This document shows positions 9,547 through 18,619 of a DNA stretch of 64,000 bases, piece after piece. Origin of the DNA: Chryseobacterium sp. JM1. Lineage in GTDB: Bacteria > Bacteroidota > Bacteroidia > Flavobacteriales > Weeksellaceae. The notes under the pieces are model-generated. The model did not search any database. It was not told where the DNA came from and saw nothing but the letters and a program-made list of their open reading frames with translations. Each line of letters starts with the position of its first letter. The stretch's first letter is position 1. The position numbers and the translations under genes were made by a program. The stretch is from the NCBI RefSeq assembly GCF_000737715.1, contig NZ_JPRN01000010.1, positions 62,001 through 126,000 on the forward strand. Reading direction: 5' to 3'.

Positions 9547-10623
9547 CTATGTCATCATACAATCCCCGTCGCCATCCTGATATTTTGGGTCAAAGCCTTC
9601 GGGCAGATCATTCAGCAGTTGTTTGTGGAAGAGATATTCGCGTTTAAAATCACGTTGGTAGATCTTTGGAAACGTTTTAGATACGTTCAGTTTTTCATTC
9701 AGCTCTTTCTGGTAGCTGGTGAGGGCTTTTATCTTATTTTTAACGATAAAATAGTTTAAAAAATCTGTAAAATAATCTAAGCTTGATTCTGAAAACAGGT
9801 AGGGAATTTTAAGGTATCCGTCTCTTAAAAGCAGTAATGAACAGGCTGTTAAAACATTATTGTCGTCGTAAACTTTTACCCAAACGTATCTAAAAGTATC
9901 TGCATAGCTTGAAAAGAGGTATTTCTGCTCTTTTTTTCCTTCCAAAACCCATGGATTTTTAATGAACACATTGATTTCATCAGCATTCCGTCTGCTTTCG
10001 AATTTTGACATAAATTCAGAACTTTCAGTGTCAATATGATCCAGAATTTCAAATTTAAACTTTGGCTTCTTTAAAGGGCTATTTTTTAAAGCAATTAAAG
10101 AATTGGCTGCTATATCTGTTATTTGAAAAAGAGGCGCCAAAACCTTTGTTCCTGGCTTTTTCTCGGGAATCATTTTAGCAGCATCTGTCCGGAAATAGTA
10201 GCGCTTACCGTCTTTCGGGAAAACATCTTCAAAAACACCCATAATCGTATAGAGTGCTTCCGCTTCTTTCGTGAATTCTGTGATGGCAATACGGTCATCA
10301 TATTCTTCAAAAACCTTTTTCAGCAGCTTTTTTGGGATTCTTTTCTTTCGAAATTCACTGCTTACATATAGTGTACTCAGCCATGCGTAGCTGAATTCTT
10401 TCCCGTCGATGATAAAATTGTCGGGAAAACAGCCTACATAACCTGCCAGTTTTCCTTCACAGAATGCCAGAATAAGAAGGGTCTGTTCATCTGAAGCCTT
10501 TGGATTTTTAATATGAGATTCTGCACGGTGTCTGGTGATGGGCAGAAAATCATATTTCAGGAAATCTCCCGAAGAAATAAACTCCTGCAGTTGTTTTCTG
10601 TTATATGTTTTCAGCTCTATCAT
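9547..10623 (-). CDS. GNAT-family acetyltransferase-like protein
   Basis: A 358-residue protein whose first 150 residues show a GNAT pattern: LLILAFCEGKLAGYVGCFPD, then SYAWLSTLYVSSEFRKKRIPKKLLKKVFEE, a strand-helix pair like the acetyl-CoA binding region. The C-terminal half (from about 180) is not recognised and may be a second, degenerate GNAT-like fold. Its ATG overlaps the stop of the deacetylase-like gene by four bases, so the two are translationally coupled. Together they suggest modification of a polysaccharide or glycolipid (deacetylation, then acylation), which is inference only. Confidence 0.65.
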   Translation of the reverse strand: MIELKTYNRKQLQEFISSGDFLKYDFLPITRHRAESHIKNPKASDEQTLLILAFCEGKLAGYVGCFPDNFIIDGKEFSYAWLSTLYVSSEFRKKRIPKKLLKKVFEEYDDRIAITEFTKEAEALYTIMGVFEDVFPKDGKRYYFRTDAAKMIPEKKPGTKVLAPLFQITDIAANSLIALKNSPLKKPKFKFEILDHIDTESSEFMSKFESRRNADEINVFIKNPWVLEGKKEQKYLFSSYADTFRYVWVKVYDDNNVLTACSLLLLRDGYLKIPYLFSESSLDYFTDFLNYFIVKNKIKALTSYQKELNEKLNVSKTFPKIYQRDFKREYLFHKQLLNDLPEGFDPKYQDGDGDCMMT

Positions 10624-11621
10624 TTCCGTACAATTGTATTTTTATTGATGATTCTTTTCAGTCTGAAATAAGCCGTTTCTTTTTTCAGAATCTTTTCTCC
10701 GCTCTCTCCCATTTCCATTGGAATTCGCTGAAAATTTCTTTTCACACTGTCCAGTTTTACACCTGCACAACCAAAACTGAAACTGATTTCTTCATTGTTA
10801 AACAGTTCGTCAAAGAACTCCTTTCTTACCCCAAAATCCGTGAAAGGAAATGCAAAAGTTTCGTGTAAAAAACCATTTTCTTTCAGATAATCGAAAGTGC
10901 GATTGGTGGTTTCCATCTGCTGTTCCAGAGAAAGATCTCCGTATTTGGGATGATCCCAGCTGTGGGAAGAAATTCCAAAACCTTTTCCGGTCAGTATTTT
11001 TAATTCGTCTGTGCTGAGATAAGGTTTCTGTTTTTTTGAATAGGCTTTGTAGTCTGTTTCAAGCTTTTCTGCCAAGATATTGAGGATTTCTTTTTCCTGG
11101 TAACTGATGTTTAAAATCCTGTTAATTAAAGCTTGTTTTTCTATTTTATTTTCCAGATTCAAAACGCGATATACTTCAGGATCTATCGTTTTTCTTTTTC
11201 CAATTTCCTCTATAAGCAGACTGGCTTTGCATCTGAACATCATATCTTTATTATCCACAAAAGCGGGATTGATAAAATTACAGGCATAAATTCCTTTACG
11301 TTCCAGAATGGGAGCTGCAACCTCATAAAATTCCCTGAAACCGTCATCAAAAGTCAGTAAAGCGATCTTTTTCTTTGGCTTAAAACTACCATTGACAAAG
11401 TCTTTGAATTCTGACCAATTCACAAACTGAAAATGCTTTGAAAAACAGTCGAGATCCTCTTCAAACTGTTTCGTATTTTTATAATTGATAACATGTCTGA
11501 TGTGTGGCAAATTATCATCAGAAACGCTGTGGTAAAGGGGCAGACAGTAATCCAGCGGAAAAGATTTTCCGATATCGTCCGTTTCGAAGGCAGTAAGGAT
11601 ATTGATGATCTTATCTTTCAT
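10620..11621 (-). CDS. Polysaccharide deacetylase (NodB-like) family protein
   Basis: A 333-residue protein with the NodB/CE4 motif TFDDGF (residues about 91-96) and a later ISSHSWDHPKYGDLS carrying the HxxxH-type metal ligands, so the catalytic metal site looks present. CE4 enzymes remove N- or O-acetyl groups from glycans. There is no signal peptide, which points to a cytoplasmic intermediate rather than a wall polymer as substrate. It is co-translated with the downstream GNAT protein through an ATGA overlap. Confidence 0.8.
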   Translation of the reverse strand: MKDKIINILTAFETDDIGKSFPLDYCLPLYHSVSDDNLPHIRHVINYKNTKQFEEDLDCFSKHFQFVNWSEFKDFVNGSFKPKKKIALLTFDDGFREFYEVAAPILERKGIYACNFINPAFVDNKDMMFRCKASLLIEEIGKRKTIDPEVYRVLNLENKIEKQALINRILNISYQEKEILNILAEKLETDYKAYSKKQKPYLSTDELKILTGKGFGISSHSWDHPKYGDLSLEQQMETTNRTFDYLKENGFLHETFAFPFTDFGVRKEFFDELFNNEEISFSFGCAGVKLDSVKRNFQRIPMEMGESGEKILKKETAYFRLKRIINKNTIVRK

Positions 11622-11636
11622 CTCTGTTAAATAAAA

Positions 11637-11671
11637 AAGAATCTATTCAAATTGGATTTAAATAGATTCTT
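11637..11671 (-). terminator. Terminator after the S46 peptidase
   Basis: A perfect 11-bp stem (AAGAATCTATT / AATAGATTCTT) with a T run on the minus-strand side, immediately after the peptidase stop. Confidence 0.8.
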
Positions 11672-11691
11672 AAAGGTATGATTTTTATGTA

Positions 11692-13830
11692 TTATTTGAT
11701 CACCTTCATTTCGTCGATAAGCCATTTGGAATCGGCAAATTTATCGATAATGAAAAGGATATATTTTGTATCTACCATAATGTTTCGGCTGAAACGCGGG
11801 TCATAGTTGATGTCACTCATCGTTCCTTCCCACTGTCTGTCGAAGTTCAGACCTACAAGGTTTCCGTTGGCATCAAGCGCCGGGCTTCCTGAGTTTCCTC
11901 CCGTAGTGTGGTTGGTAGCAGTGAATCCAACAGGAACGTCTCCAGTTTTGTCCTTATAAAATCCGTAATCTTTCTTGTTGTAAAGATCGATCAGTTTTTT
12001 AGGAACATCAAATTCATAATCTCCCGGAACATATTTTTCAATAACCCCAGCAAGGTGCGTCTGGTAGCCATAAGAAACAGCATCTCTAGGTGTAGAACCT
12101 TTTACTTTTCCGTAGGTTACACGCAGCGTAGAGTTCGCATCCGGGAAGAATTTTCTGTCTTTATCCGTTGCCATCTGCTGCGCCATGAATTTCTTCTGAA
12201 GATTATCAATTTTCCCCTGAAGAGAAGTAAACTGAGGATCTGCATTCTTCATATACGTTTCCTTCATAGAAACATACAGCTGATAAACAGGATCTTTTTT
12301 CAACGTCTTAACCAGCTTGTCCTGATTAGAAAATGCTTTTTCCACATCTGTTGTCAGGGCTGCTCCGTTCACCTGAGCTCTTCCTGTAACGATGGAGTTT
12401 TTAGACATCTCCTCGATCACCGGGATATTCTGGTTTTCGTCTTTGTATTTATTGAATCCTACGGGTAGGAACTGAGGTGCCGTTTTATTAGCATATAAAG
12501 CCAATAATTTCGCCGTTACTTTAGCATCAAGCTCTGCGCTATAATCTTTGTAGAATGAAGTCACTTTTGTTTTTAATTTCGCAAGCTCTTTTTCATCCAT
12601 TCTTCCTGCTTCTACGGAAGTTACATAATCGTAGTAATCTCCTGCAAGCTTCAGCGTTTCAGCATTTCTTACCACTTCTGTGTAATACGCATTGTTTAAT
12701 GCGTAAGGAGCCTGGTCATTGTACAGTTTGTTCAGCTGATCCAAAGTAGTTTTGATCTCAGGATTTTTAGCGACTAAAGATCCTTCATACATTACTTTTT
12801 TCTCTACGGCATTAGACTTTTTCAGTCCTTCTACCTCTCCGATCCATTTTTTCCAGTAATTGGCAACTGAAGCATATTTAGAAGCATACTTGATACGTGT
12901 TTCAGTGTCTACACGCATTTTTTCGTCCAATGTTTTCAAAGCCACATCACGTACAGCAATTCTCGCCGGATCAATATCTTTCATGATCTTCTCCACAGCT
13001 ACTGCAGGAAGATATTCCGTAGTTTTTCCAGGGAATCCGAATACGAATGTAAAGTCGTTTTCAGCTTTATCTTTTATAGAAACCGGCAGATAATGTTTTG
13101 GAACGTAAGGAACGTTATCTTTTGAATATTCAGCAGGCTTGTTGTCTTTTCCCGCATAAATTCTGAACATCGAGAAATCTCCGGTATGTCTAGGCCAAAC
13201 CCAGTTATCTGTATCACTCCCGAATTTTCCGATGCTTTGAGGCGGTGCCCCAACCAAACGGATATCTTTGTAAGTTTCAGTAGTAAAAGCGTAATATTTG
13301 TTACCGTAATACATTGGTTTTACAATGATTGACTGGTAAGATTCTATTTTCTGAGCGTTTTTATAAACCTCAATATTTTTACTAATCTTTTTAGCCAGTT
13401 CAGGTTCAACAAGATTGTCTGTCCCTTCTAAAATCTGATCGGTAGCTTCTTTGATATCAACAATGAAGTCTACTTTTACGCCAGGATTCGGAAGTTCTCC
13501 CTCAGGATTCTTAGCCCAGAATCCGTTTGAAAGAAGATCATTCTGAACTGTAGAATGTGCCTGGATCTGTCCGTATCCACAGTGGTGGTTGGTCAGTAAC
13601 AATCCCTTAGGCGAAATGATTTCTGCAGTACATCCGCCGTTAAACTGTACCACCGCATCCTTTATGCTTGGCTTCTGGGTATTGAAAATGTCTTTGGCAG
13701 AGATCTTCATTCCCATATCCTTCATTTCCTTTTCATTCAGTTCTGTCGGAATCCACATTCCTCCATATTGCTGAGCGAATGCCATTGCAGCCGGCAAAAG
13801 AAATACGGATAAAAGTATCTTTTTTGTCAT
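11692..13830 (-). CDS. S46 dipeptidyl peptidase, DPP11-like
   Basis: A 712-residue exported serine peptidase of family S46 (DPP7/DPP11). The ATG at 13830 opens a signal peptide (MTKKILLSVFLLPAAMAFAQ). The catalytic His lies in TNHHCGYGQIQAHS and the catalytic Ser in GGNSGSPALD. Eighteen residues after that Ser is an Arg (NFDRQWEG). In P. gingivalis enzymes this position is Arg in DPP11 (Asp/Glu-specific) and Gly in DPP7, so acidic-residue specificity is likely. These periplasmic enzymes release dipeptides for peptide-feeding Bacteroidota. It is followed by a strong terminator and appears monocistronic. Confidence 0.9.
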   Translation of the reverse strand: MTKKILLSVFLLPAAMAFAQQYGGMWIPTELNEKEMKDMGMKISAKDIFNTQKPSIKDAVVQFNGGCTAEIISPKGLLLTNHHCGYGQIQAHSTVQNDLLSNGFWAKNPEGELPNPGVKVDFIVDIKEATDQILEGTDNLVEPELAKKISKNIEVYKNAQKIESYQSIIVKPMYYGNKYYAFTTETYKDIRLVGAPPQSIGKFGSDTDNWVWPRHTGDFSMFRIYAGKDNKPAEYSKDNVPYVPKHYLPVSIKDKAENDFTFVFGFPGKTTEYLPAVAVEKIMKDIDPARIAVRDVALKTLDEKMRVDTETRIKYASKYASVANYWKKWIGEVEGLKKSNAVEKKVMYEGSLVAKNPEIKTTLDQLNKLYNDQAPYALNNAYYTEVVRNAETLKLAGDYYDYVTSVEAGRMDEKELAKLKTKVTSFYKDYSAELDAKVTAKLLALYANKTAPQFLPVGFNKYKDENQNIPVIEEMSKNSIVTGRAQVNGAALTTDVEKAFSNQDKLVKTLKKDPVYQLYVSMKETYMKNADPQFTSLQGKIDNLQKKFMAQQMATDKDRKFFPDANSTLRVTYGKVKGSTPRDAVSYGYQTHLAGVIEKYVPGDYEFDVPKKLIDLYNKKDYGFYKDKTGDVPVGFTATNHTTGGNSGSPALDANGNLVGLNFDRQWEGTMSDINYDPRFSRNIMVDTKYILFIIDKFADSKWLIDEMKVIK

Positions 13831-13904
13831 AATCAAAATTTTGCCCCAATTTACAAAGAATATTGTACATATGCCTTACGTGGGGGAGGAAATATGGGAG
13901 CGGT

Positions 13905-14195
13905 GATGGAGAGTCAAGAATCAGGAGCCAAGATTTCAAACACGAGGCTAAGGTTGAGATTGAGGCGGGAAAACGTCAATGGTGAATTTTGCGAAGCAAG
14001 TGAATGGTGAATTTAAGAAACAGGAGCCAAGAACCAGGAATCAAGATTTCAGATTTCAGATATGTTTCGGGATGCGAGTTCCGGGTTTCGAGTTCCGGGT
14101 TTCGAGATTCGAACCAGCAACTGTCAACCAGCAACTAGCAACTCTCTTACTCTAAAACCCTAAAACACTCAAACTCTCCGACTCTACACCCCCGA
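13905..14195. repeat. Modular degenerate intergenic repeat (family A), longest plus-orientation copy
   Basis: Within the 420-base gap between the S46 peptidase and the NlpE-like gene. Modules in order are GAGTCAAGAATCAGGAGCCA, AGGCTAAGGTTGAGATTGAGG, GTCAATGGTGAATTTTGCG with AAGCAAGTGAATGG, repeated AAGAAACAGGAGCCAAGAAC words, GGATGCGAGTTCCGGGTTTCG (partly tandem), AACCAGCAACTGTCAACCAGC, and CTCTAAAACCCTAAAACAC. No coding potential. The remaining flanks are the two genes' promoter regions. Confidence 0.65.
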
Positions 14196-14257
14196 AACGG
14201 CTCAGTTTTTGTTTCAAACACCGCACTTAATTATTAATATATTTAAATTACTTTATC

Positions 14258-14746
14258 ATGATGAATAGCAAAATGTTCATTCTCGGAATTGCATCGGCAG
14301 TCTTTTTAGCATCGTGTAATCAGAAAGAAAAAACAACTGAAACGACGGATGCAGCAACGGATTCTGCGGCTGTACAGACCAATCCTGCGGACAGCATTAC
14401 GAAAGCAACTCCTACTGCGGCAGGCGATACTTCGGAAAACGCTCTTGACTGGCCGGGAACTTATGAAGCGGTGGTTCCATGCGCCGACTGTCCTGGAATA
14501 AAAACTTCACTGACTTTAAATAATGATAAAACGTTCAGCATTACTGAAGAATACATCGACAGAAATTCTAAAAACCAGGATAAAGGTACTTTTGCATGGG
14601 ATGCTTCCGGAAACGTGATTACGTTAAAAGGAAAAACAGCCAGTTACAAATATAAAGTAGGCGAAAACATCCTGATTCAGCTTGATATGGACGGACAGGA
14701 AATTACCGGACCGAACAAGGATCTGTATGTTTTCAAGAAAAAATAA
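14258..14746 (+). CDS. NlpE N-terminal domain lipoprotein
   Basis: A 162-residue lipoprotein with signal sequence and lipobox FLASC, a Thr/Ala-rich linker (residues about 24-65), then an NlpE N-terminal-type beta-barrel domain containing VPCADCPGIKTSL, the characteristic CADCxG motif. In E. coli NlpE senses surface contact and copper or envelope stress. Here only the N-terminal domain is present, as is common in Bacteroidota. Its role as a sensor or metal-binding lipoprotein is inferred. It ends in a perfect terminator hairpin shared with the convergent MgtC-type gene. Confidence 0.8.
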   Translation: MMNSKMFILGIASAVFLASCNQKEKTTETTDAATDSAAVQTNPADSITKATPTAAGDTSENALDWPGTYEAVVPCADCPGIKTSLTLNNDKTFSITEEYIDRNSKNQDKGTFAWDASGNVITLKGKTASYKYKVGENILIQLDMDGQEITGPNKDLYVFKKK

Positions 14747-14767
14747 AGGCTCAGGCCTTTATTTTTT
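14741..14767. terminator. Bidirectional terminator between convergent genes
   Basis: A perfect 10-bp stem AAATAAAGGC / GCCTTTATTT with a TCAG loop; the U-rich side serves the plus strand and the A-rich side the minus strand. Confidence 0.85.
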
Positions 14768-14777
14768 TGTCTTTAAC

Positions 14778-15425
14778 TTAAAATTGATAGGCTGTGATTT
14801 TAGGATCATTGATGAGACTTCTTACCACCTCATCGTGCTTGGTATGTTTTCCGGTGAGCCTCCACGTTATGGAAAGATTCCCTTGTGAATACTGCATTTT
14901 CAGCATAAAATATTTCAGATGGTGATCTTCAAAAATTTTTTCACAATGTTTTATATCTTCTGATCCCGCCACCGTGATTCTGTATTCCCTGATCTTGTGG
15001 CTGCTGTCTATGAAATTCTGCAGATAGATCAGTGCACTGAGAATTAAAATAACCAACGCTGTTCCTAAAAGTGAAAGATAGACATATCCCGAACCTACGG
15101 CCATTCCAATAGAAGCGGTTGCCCAGATGGTGGTGGCTGTTGTGATTCCATCGATTTTATTATCTCCTTTAAAAATAACACCGGCTCCCAGGAAACCTAT
15201 TCCGGTAATGATATTGGCGGCCAGACGATCCGGATTCTGAACTCCGATTTTAATGGAAAGAATAGTGAACAGGCAGGATCCGAAACATACGAGGATAAAG
15301 GTCCGCAACCCTGCAGATTTGTTCCTGTACTCCCGTTCTGCACCGATCAGTAATCCCAGAAGGACTGAGATGAGTATAAGGAGCAGTTCGTTTTGGACGG
15401 CATAGTGATCCTGAAGAAATTCCAT
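14778..15425 (-). CDS. MgtC/SapB family inner-membrane protein
   Basis: A 215-residue protein with the MgtC hallmarks: GLLIGAEREYRNKSAGLRT after the first span, then TGIGFLGAGVIFKGDNKIDGITTATTIW and several further spans. The C-terminal 80 residues form a soluble ACT-like domain. MgtC/SapB proteins are linked to magnesium limitation and intracellular survival in other bacteria. Here only the family is clear. It is convergent with the NlpE-like gene. Confidence 0.88.
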   Translation of the reverse strand: MEFLQDHYAVQNELLLILISVLLGLLIGAEREYRNKSAGLRTFILVCFGSCLFTILSIKIGVQNPDRLAANIITGIGFLGAGVIFKGDNKIDGITTATTIWATASIGMAVGSGYVYLSLLGTALVILILSALIYLQNFIDSSHKIREYRITVAGSEDIKHCEKIFEDHHLKYFMLKMQYSQGNLSITWRLTGKHTKHDEVVRSLINDPKITAYQF

Positions 15426-15569
15426 TGTCTAGCGTTTTACCTGAATAAAATTACAATAAAAAAGCATACTGCCGCATTTTTTGATCGGGCGATTTTGTCT
15501 CTGTCAAATTCTCATTTCAAAGAAAAGTTTTGTAATATTACATTTTAATACGCATTAAAAAGATTCACC

Positions 15570-16124
15570 ATGGCTCCTATATTTTTTGCAACAACGGAAG
15601 AATTCAGAAAGTGGCTTGAGGAAAATCATACAACAGAAAAGGAAGTTTTGGTCGGTTTTTACAAAAAAGGCACCGGAAAAGCATCTATGAACTGGTCTGA
15701 ATCAGTAGATCAGGCTTTATGTTTTGGCTGGATAGACGGGGTGAGAAGGTCGGTAGATGAAGAAAGCTATTACAACCGGTTTACGCCAAGAAAGCCCAAC
15801 AGCAACTGGAGTCTCATCAATATAAAAAAGGTGGAAGAACTTACGAAAGCCGGATTGATGAAACCTGCAGGACAGAAGGTATTTGACGCAAGAAAAGAGG
15901 AGAAAACGGGAACCTATTATCATGAAACGGAACATATTCTCGATCCTGCGTATGAGAAAGAGTTTAAAGCGCATCAAAATGCCTGGGAATTTTTTGAAAA
16001 GCAGGCACCATCTTATAAAAAGGTGACCATTCACTGGCTGATGAGTGCCAAACAGGAAAAAACAAGACTTTCAAGATTGGAGAAAATCATCAGCGAAAGC
16101 GAACAATTAAGACGATTAAAATAA
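15570..16124 (+). CDS. YdeI/OmpD-associated family protein
   Basis: A 184-residue cytoplasmic protein with the YdeI pattern: FATTEEFRKWLEENH, then WSESVDQALCFGWIDGVR and YYNRFTPRKPNSNWSLIN. A C-terminal helical region follows (HWLMSAKQEKTRLSRLEKII). Family members are often annotated as bacteriocin-protection proteins, but their biochemistry is poorly known. It is 27 bases upstream of an Imm22-type gene and may share a transcript with it. Confidence 0.8.
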   Translation: MAPIFFATTEEFRKWLEENHTTEKEVLVGFYKKGTGKASMNWSESVDQALCFGWIDGVRRSVDEESYYNRFTPRKPNSNWSLINIKKVEELTKAGLMKPAGQKVFDARKEEKTGTYYHETEHILDPAYEKEFKAHQNAWEFFEKQAPSYKKVTIHWLMSAKQEKTRLSRLEKIISESEQLRRLK

Positions 16125-16151
16125 ATATACGGTATACTTAAAAAATAATTT

Positions 16152-16550
16152 ATGGAGAAAGAGATTTCACACTTTTGGTTGGGATATTTTAAAAATGAAG
16201 ATGAATTCGATGCTTTTGCTGAAGAGGATGAAAGTTATTATACGGAGGAAGAAAACGAAGACCTTTATGTATCAAAATTCGCTGAAACGCAAAACATACA
16301 GTGGTTTGATTATGATTTTCTGGAATATGGTTTTGAAGATGAAAACTTAGGCATCTACGAAAAATTTACAGATTATTCTTATGCTGACCAATGGCTTCCG
16401 GTGATTGAACAAAAAATCAATGAACTTGGTCTGGAAACTCCGGTGAACGCTATTATTTTCGCGAATAAACATGCCATTCCCAATCCGGTTTCTGTAAACG
16501 ATGAGGAATATGCATTGTACTATATCGGTGAAATTGAATATGATATCTAG
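16152..16550 (+). CDS. Imm22-type immunity protein
   Basis: A 132-residue acidic protein starting ISHFWLGYFKNEDEFDAFAE and continuing with many Glu/Asp/Tyr residues, which I recognise as the immunity protein 22 pattern of polymorphic toxin systems. Such proteins bind and neutralise a cognate toxin. No toxin gene is adjacent, so it would be an orphan immunity gene. It ends with a clear terminator. The family call is by eye. Confidence 0.65.
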   Translation: MEKEISHFWLGYFKNEDEFDAFAEEDESYYTEEENEDLYVSKFAETQNIQWFDYDFLEYGFEDENLGIYEKFTDYSYADQWLPVIEQKINELGLETPVNAIIFANKHAIPNPVSVNDEEYALYYIGEIEYDI

Positions 16551-16578
16551 TCTTTTATTAGATTAAAAAGACTTTAAT

Positions 16579-16627
16579 AAGGATCACAGGAATCTGCTGA
16601 AGGTTTTTGTGATCCTTCTGTTTTTTA
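16579..16627 (+). terminator. Terminator after the Imm22 gene
   Basis: A 10-bp perfect stem AAGGATCACA / TGTGATCCTT with a 19-base loop, followed by a T run. Confidence 0.75.
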
Positions 16628-16696
16628 GATACTTAAACTGCTTATAAATCAATTGCATTGATCCTGATGAATGGAATGGATATTTTTATGATTTAA

Positions 16697-16770
16697 AATT
16701 TCACGCAGATTAATCAGATGATGCAGATTTTTTACTTTTTCCATTTGCTCTGTCTGTCTCATATAAGAGA
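16697..16770. repeat. Intergenic repeat (family C, copy 1)
   Basis: TTTCACGCAGATTAATCAG then ATGATGCAGATTTTTTAC and CTGTCTGTCTCATATAAGAG closely parallel 54931-55010. The copy lies in the gap between the Imm22 gene and the next ORF. No coding potential is seen. Confidence 0.4.
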
Positions 16771-16781
16771 GTATATTATTT

Positions 16782-17126
16782 TTGTTGAATCACAACCTGA
16801 ATCCTATTTATTATTTTAATTATCTTAGGTTCAAGAAATCACCAGTGAAACAGTTCTTGTTTATTTTTCTGGTATATTACGCCCCGTTCATTTCGGGGAA
16901 GAAAAAATGTACCTTAAAACTTGAAACCAGCACTGCTAATCTGCAAAGCAAAGGGGTTGTAGAACTGACTGTCACCAATGTAGGAAACAAAAAAATTAAG
17001 ATCAATAATACCTTTTCACCTTACAGAATGCAGCTTAAGATGGGAAACTATATTGCTGATGTGGACTGTTTCAAAGACTGCATCAAAAAAACCACAAAAA
17101 TAAAACCCGGACAAACCTATACGTAA
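16782..17126 (+). CDS. Short exported protein of unknown function, possibly truncated
   Basis: The frame encodes up to 114 residues. A GTG at 16845 (VKQFLFIFLVYYAPFISG) would start a signal peptide and is a more natural start than the ATG at 16782. The mature part (KLETSTANLQSKG..VELTVTNVGNKKIKINN) looks like one immunoglobulin-like beta sandwich and ends abruptly after KIKPGQTYT, in mid-strand. Sequence after the stop has no long frame, so either the protein is naturally short or the gene is a remnant. Function is unknown. Confidence 0.4.
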   Translation: MLNHNLNPIYYFNYLRFKKSPVKQFLFIFLVYYAPFISGKKKCTLKLETSTANLQSKGVVELTVTNVGNKKIKINNTFSPYRMQLKMGNYIADVDCFKDCIKKTTKIKPGQTYT

Positions 17127-17187
17127 CTGGTAAAAGGCCTCGAATATCGCCGGAAAATCTTATTTTAGATAAGTAAAGATTTCTGAT

Positions 17188-17823
17188 ATGTACAAAAAGC
17201 TTATTATCGTCAATGTAGCGGTCATCCTGCTGGTGACTGTAGTGTATATTTTCGGATATTATTTCATCAATTATCCTGTGAGTTTTGATCTATGGGAGAT
17301 GGTCAAAGGGTGCCAGTTGCAATATCTGCCAGCTGTTTTTGTCGTGACAGCATTGGCTTCTTATCTGGTCAGCAGCCTGGATTTTAAGAAATTAAACTTT
17401 AAAAGTAAATTTTTAAGCGTATTCCCTTTTTTAAATACGCTGGCTTTGGCATTTTTCATCTACATTGCTGCTGAAGGATTTACAAAAAACAAAAAAGAGC
17501 TTACTAAGCAGGAGAATTATTACATCAAAGAAGCTCAAAAAGACATTAAAAAAGATCAGATCGTTATGAGGTATACAGGAGGATTCTCACTCCCGGTGTA
17601 TGACCAGGCAACGACCAGAAAGATAGACAGTATCGGTAAGAAATATGGTATTATTTCACAGAATACGGGTTGTGTCATTGATCCGATAGATAGTAAAGCT
17701 CAGGAAAAATACAGTGAAATGACGGATCCTTATCTGGAAAAAAGAAATGGAAAAGACTGGAAGGAAAGTATGAAAAAGGAGATGGATGAGCTGAAGAAAA
17801 TTAAGAATCATAGAAATAAGTAA
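17188..17823 (+). CDS. Membrane protein of unknown function
   Basis: A 211-residue protein with three predicted spans in the first 100 residues (LIIVNVAVILLVTVVYIFGY, then YLPAVFVVTALASYLVSSL and FPFLNTLALAFFIYIAAEGF). A lysine-rich soluble tail of about 110 residues follows. It is 10 bases upstream of the next gene and likely in one operon with it. I do not recognise a family. The context of an orphan immunity gene makes a membrane immunity role conceivable but unproven. Confidence 0.6.
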   Translation: MYKKLIIVNVAVILLVTVVYIFGYYFINYPVSFDLWEMVKGCQLQYLPAVFVVTALASYLVSSLDFKKLNFKSKFLSVFPFLNTLALAFFIYIAAEGFTKNKKELTKQENYYIKEAQKDIKKDQIVMRYTGGFSLPVYDQATTRKIDSIGKKYGIISQNTGCVIDPIDSKAQEKYSEMTDPYLEKRNGKDWKESMKKEMDELKKIKNHRNK

Positions 17824-17833
17824 AAAAACTTAA

Positions 17834-18580
17834 ATGAACGAAGATCTGCAAAACGAAATTAATTTACATTCTGCCGGAGCCACAGTGCAGCACCGATCTG
17901 ATTTTGATTATTTGAAAAGCCATAAGAATGAATCTGACTTAGACCAAGAATTTATCAACAAGTGGGTCTTACCGTTCTATATGAAAATACGCCACACTTC
18001 AGACTCATGGATTGAAGAGGTGAAGCAACTTAAAGATGAGATCACTGAAGAAGTTACATCTGCACTCCTTGGGGATTTTAACTGGAGAACAAGGACTGTT
18101 GGCGCTTATTTCTCAGCCATAAAAAACTATGAAAACCAGATTGACATCATTGGAGTACATCTTCTTAAAAGTGAAGTATGCTATGCAGGTGATGTGTATG
18201 CTCTTGTTTTTGCTTTTTATAATAATGAGAAAGCACTTGGATACCTCAATCAGTATCTTGATTATTATTTACAAAAACCTCAACTCTATTTTGATCAGGA
18301 AAGAGTGATGGAAGCTGTTGTTTATCTGGATACCATCAATGGAACCCATAATTTCGCAAAGCATCTTACTCATTGGGAAAAAATGTTGGAAAACAGAAAT
18401 CAAATATCTAAGGTGAGAAATATTCAAACGGCTCGTATCATTGAACAACATGAAGGAAAAACTAAAGCTGAAGAATTTCTGGCAGCTACAAATAATTTCA
18501 AATCCAAATATAATCTGGATACAGAATGGGTCACCAAACAAGTTCAACTCTTGAACGAATTAAGAGAATACTGTAAATAA
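17834..18580 (+). CDS. DUF6000-like protein
   Basis: A 248-residue soluble protein. The central part, FINKWVLPFYMKI followed by FNWRTRTVGAYFSAIKN and SEVCYAGDVYALVFAFYN, fits my recollection of the DUF6000 family, helical proteins often found near polymorphic toxin or immunity genes. It follows the membrane protein by 10 bases. The C-terminus is helical and Lys/Glu-rich. Function is unknown and the family call is tentative. Confidence 0.5.
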   Translation: MNEDLQNEINLHSAGATVQHRSDFDYLKSHKNESDLDQEFINKWVLPFYMKIRHTSDSWIEEVKQLKDEITEEVTSALLGDFNWRTRTVGAYFSAIKNYENQIDIIGVHLLKSEVCYAGDVYALVFAFYNNEKALGYLNQYLDYYLQKPQLYFDQERVMEAVVYLDTINGTHNFAKHLTHWEKMLENRNQISKVRNIQTARIIEQHEGKTKAEEFLAATNNFKSKYNLDTEWVTKQVQLLNELREYCK

Positions 18581-18619
18581 TACCATCCGTGGAAGAAAAG
18601 TATCTAATCAATTGAAAAC

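Noticed and set aside
11908-12468. 186-codon plus-strand frame inside the S46 peptidase
   Set aside because: It is a frame opposite a clear peptidase gene, rich in Arg/Phe/Cys as expected of antisense translation.
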